From: Bacteroidales bacterium
GTDB lineage: Bacteria > Bacteroidota > Bacteroidia > Bacteroidales > WCHB1-69
Reading direction: 5' to 3'
Assembly (NCBI GenBank): GCA_017527945.1
Contig: JAFXPL010000097.1
Location: 1-8,423, forward strand
Length of the DNA stretch: 8,423 bases
The translations under genes were made by a program, and so were the position numbers. How positions within the stretch are numbered: the first letter of the stretch is position 1; each line of letters starts with the position of its first letter. The notes under the pieces were generated by a model, which did not search any database, was not told the origin of the DNA, and saw only the letters and a list, made by a program, of their open reading frames with translations. Of this stretch, positions 6,420 through 8,423 are shown piece by piece.

Positions 6420-8054
6420 ATGAAAAAACGCACATTCTTTATGCTTATCCTCGCGGCCGCCATGCTGTTCGGCTGCCAGAAGCCCAAGGCCATCGTCGTG
6501 ATTCCCGAACCGGTGGAGGTCACCCCGAAGGCGGGGCAGTTCACCATCGACCAAAAAACGATGCTCTGCTTCGGGAACCTTGGCGCAGAATCGTCGGAGA
6601 CCTCCAAGATGATCCGCGACCTTTACGAGAACTACTTCAAACTGCGTCCCAACCTCGGCGACGCGGAGAGTGCGAAGAAGCACTCCATCCTCTTCTCTAT
6701 CAGCGAGAAGGAGATCAAAGGAATTGGCGACGAGGGCTACGTGCTCACCGTGAAGCCCAATCGCATCGTGGCGGAGGCCAACACCACCGCCGGCCTCTTC
6801 TACGCCATGCAGACGCTGATGCAGATGGCCGGTGCCGACAAGCTGGCCGACAACAAGACCTTCGCCGTGCCCTGCGGCGTCATCACCGACTACCCGCGCT
6901 TCGGCTACCGCGGCGCCCATCTCGACGTGTCGCGTCACTTCTTCGACACCGCCTTCGTGAAGAAGTACATCGACATGCTGGCGTTCTTCAAGATCAACAA
7001 GTTCCACTGGCACCTCACCGACGACCACGGCTGGCGCATCCAAATCGACCGTTACCCTGAGCTCACCCGCGTGGGCGCGTGGCGGCCCGAACGCACCTCC
7101 TGGGACACGCTGCACCCGGTGATGCCTGACGAGCCCATGACCTACGGCGGCTTCTACACCAAGGAGCAGGTCCGCGACATCGTGCGCTACGCCGCCGCCC
7201 GCCACATCGATATCATCCCCGAAATCGAAATCCCCGGCCATTGCAGCGCCATCCTCGCCGCCTATCCGCAGTATGCCTGCGACGACTATCCCTACACCGT
7301 GGCCGTGGGTCCCTACTGGCCGCCCAAAGCCATCATGTGTGCCGGCAACGACGGTGTGCTCACCTTCTACAAGAACGTCCTCACCGAAGTGGCCGAGCTG
7401 TTCCCCTACCCGCTCATCCACATCGGCGGCGACGAAGCCTTCAACGACAATTGGCAGGTCTGCCCGAAATGCCAGCAACGCATCCAGGACAAGGGGCTCA
7501 AGAACGAATTCGAGCTCCAGCAGTGGCTGATGAACCAAATCGAGCACCACTTGGATTCCCTCGGCAAGAAGGCCATCATCTGGGACGACATCGTATCTGA
7601 CGACATGGTGAACACCTCCACCATCATGTGCTGGCAGGGCCTCGATGTGGCGAAGACCGCCGCCAAGCATGGCAACGACGTCATTATGTGCCCCACCACG
7701 CACTGCTACTTCAACTACTACCAGAGCAAGGACAAGGACGAGCGTCTCTGCATGGAGGGGTACGTCTCCTTAGGCAAGGCCTACTCTTTCGACCCGATGC
7801 CGGAGGGCTTGAGCGAGACACAACAGAAGCACATCCTCGGCGGACAGTGCAACCTCTGGACCGAATTCGTGAACGACCCAGAAACGGCCGAATACATGAT
7901 CATGCCGCGACTGTTCGCCCTTTCTGAGTGCGTTTGGAGCCCGAAAGAGAAGAAGGATCCGAAGAAATTCGCCACCAAGGTCGAATTCGAGCGCAATTTG
8001 ATGAAAAAGTTAGGGTATAGACCGTCGAACAGAACGGTGATGGAGTTGGATTAA
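6420..8054 (+). CDS. GH20 beta-N-acetylhexosaminidase, lipoprotein
   Basis: The product is 544 residues. It should remove terminal beta-linked N-acetylglucosamine or N-acetylgalactosamine from glycans by substrate-assisted catalysis. MKKRTFFMLILAAAMLFGC is a lipoprotein signal with lipobox LFGC and Cys19. Residues about 25-155 are the small alpha/beta domain (GH20b type) that precedes the barrel, and 160-510 the TIM barrel. The landmarks are present: FGYRGAHLDVSRHF (Arg164), FHWHLTDDHGWR (195-206), HIGGDEAF with the catalytic pair Asp338-Glu339, Trp388 in IIWDD, Trp405, FNYYQ, and GGQCNLWTE (Trp480, Glu482). All expected active-site residues are intact. The +2 to +5 residues after Cys (QKPK) lack the acidic surface-export pattern known in Bacteroidetes, so I infer a periplasmic-facing anchor. 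No SusC/SusD pair or other glycan gene adjoins it, so it is not in a visible polysaccharide utilization locus. The host, dietary or peptidoglycan substrate cannot be told. Confidence 0.93.
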   Translation: MKKRTFFMLILAAAMLFGCQKPKAIVVIPEPVEVTPKAGQFTIDQKTMLCFGNLGAESSETSKMIRDLYENYFKLRPNLGDAESAKKHSILFSISEKEIKGIGDEGYVLTVKPNRIVAEANTTAGLFYAMQTLMQMAGADKLADNKTFAVPCGVITDYPRFGYRGAHLDVSRHFFDTAFVKKYIDMLAFFKINKFHWHLTDDHGWRIQIDRYPELTRVGAWRPERTSWDTLHPVMPDEPMTYGGFYTKEQVRDIVRYAAARHIDIIPEIEIPGHCSAILAAYPQYACDDYPYTVAVGPYWPPKAIMCAGNDGVLTFYKNVLTEVAELFPYPLIHIGGDEAFNDNWQVCPKCQQRIQDKGLKNEFELQQWLMNQIEHHLDSLGKKAIIWDDIVSDDMVNTSTIMCWQGLDVAKTAAKHGNDVIMCPTTHCYFNYYQSKDKDERLCMEGYVSLGKAYSFDPMPEGLSETQQKHILGGQCNLWTEFVNDPETAEYMIMPRLFALSECVWSPKEKKDPKKFATKVEFERNLMKKLGYRPSNRTVMELD

Positions 8055-8089
8055 TTCATAATGCATAATTCATAATTCATAATGCATAA
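8055..8089. repeat. 7-bp tandem repeat (TTCATAA/TGCATAA) directly after the stop codon
   Basis: Five heptamers follow the TAA stop without a gap: TTCATAA, TGCATAA, TTCATAA, TTCATAA, TGCATAA. The TAA in each unit falls in all three frames in turn (8059, 8066, 8073). Confidence 0.85.
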
Positions 8090-8094
8090 TGATT

Positions 8095-8126
8095 GGGGCT
8101 GTCCGGTGGGGCGGCCTCTTTTTTTT
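8095..8126 (+). terminator. Strong intrinsic terminator of the GH20 gene
   Basis: GGGGCTGTCC (8095-8104) and GGGCGGCCTC (8109-8118) form a 10-bp stem, including three G-T wobbles, around a GGTG tetraloop. It runs directly into eight T residues (8119-8126). The GC-rich stem stands out in an AT-rich gap, and this is the clearest terminator in the window. Confidence 0.85.
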
Positions 8127-8146
8127 GCGAAAATGCCATACGTAAA

Positions 8147-8164
8147 TTAACTAATGTTAGTTAA
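8147..8164. promoter_or_regulatory. 18-bp palindrome, possible operator
   Basis: TTAACTAA-TG-TTAGTTAA is a perfect 8-bp inverted repeat with a 2-bp centre. It lies about 85 bp upstream of the next promoter, between it and the GH20 terminator. It has the size of a dimeric regulator site, but AT-rich palindromes also arise by chance here. Confidence 0.3.
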
Positions 8165-8225
8165 AATTTAATTCAATTATTTTCAACTATCTAATTATCA
8201 GCAATAAAAAAAATTCTACCAAGTC

Positions 8226-8258
8226 ATTGGCATACATAAAAAAAATATTATATCTTTG
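8226..8258 (+). promoter_or_regulatory. Promoter of the DUF5618-like gene
   Basis: ATTG (8226-8229) and TATCTTTG (8251-8258) are 21 nt apart, close to the expected -33/-7 spacing, and CAGC follows. The start would be near 8265, about 30 nt before the ATG at 8295. Confidence 0.7.
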
Positions 8259-8294
8259 CAGCATCATTTTTATAAACAAAAAGAATCAAGAATC

Positions 8295-8423
8295 ATGGAA
8301 AAGAAAGATCCCATTGAAGAAGCCCGAAGGTATGTGGCAAACGCGAAAGAGATTATCAAGAATGCGAACTATGACCCTGAAACAAAGTCATACGAAGACC
8401 GCAAATACATCAAGGCGGCAGGC
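8295..8423 (+). CDS. DUF5618-like small protein (5' part only)
   Basis: The first 43 codons are present and the gene runs off the right edge. The start, MEKKDPIEEARRYVANAKEI, then a tyrosine-rich linker with YEDRKYIKAAG, resembles small DUF5618-type proteins of Bacteroidetes, in which a helix EARRYLxNAKEIL is followed by a YxDxKYVxxAG segment. These are short helical cytoplasmic proteins of unknown function. No export signal is seen. The assignment rests on recognised pattern and on less than half of the expected protein. It has its own promoter and is isolated from the GH20 gene by a terminator. Confidence 0.6.
   Translation, partial: MEKKDPIEEARRYVANAKEIIKNANYDPETKSYEDRKYIKAAG

Noticed and set aside
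6357..7703. A 448-codon open frame antisense to the GH20 gene
   Set aside because: Same codon-bias effect; its composition is unnatural, and the opposite strand has an intact, well-recognised enzyme.

Overview
The window looks like a chromosomal stretch from a Bacteroidales-type bacterium. The main evidence is the promoters: every intergenic region that should drive a gene carries the Bacteroidetes -7 box TAnnTTTG, and usable Shine-Dalgarno sequences are absent. The protein families also fit (DUF3857/transglutaminase pairs, a GH20 lipoprotein, DUF975, a DUF5618-like protein). Coding regions are fairly GC-rich and intergenic regions very AT-rich. The genus cannot be fixed from the sequence; I see no mobile element, CRISPR array, tRNA or rRNA.

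Layout from left to right. (1) The 5' part of a minus-strand gene for a small exported protein (1-170), with its own promoter and an unusual structured, GC-rich leader. (2) A long AT-rich gap up to 725, ending in a promoter and a leader that can fold into a terminator-like hairpin just before the next start codon. (3) Two tandem plus-strand genes for exported DUF3857/transglutaminase-like proteins (726-2648 and 2827-4506). The first keeps the Cys-His-Asp triad; the second keeps only the Cys. (4) A plus-strand coiled-coil plus PD-(D/E)XK nuclease-fold protein (4703-5341). (5) Convergent with it, a minus-strand DUF975 polytopic membrane protein (5443-6252). (6) Divergent from that, a GH20 beta-N-acetylhexosaminidase lipoprotein (6420-8054) with a strong intrinsic terminator. 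(7) The first 43 codons of a DUF5618-like gene running off the right edge.

Most genes look like separate transcription units; only the two transglutaminase-like genes look co-transcribed. At least four products carry export signals or membrane segments, so the region leans towards the cell envelope and periplasm, but no single pathway ties the genes together. I do not see a clearly new multi-gene system. The observations best worth following are the enzyme/pseudoenzyme pair, the two unusual 5' leaders, and the 7-bp repeats after genes that place stop codons in all three frames.
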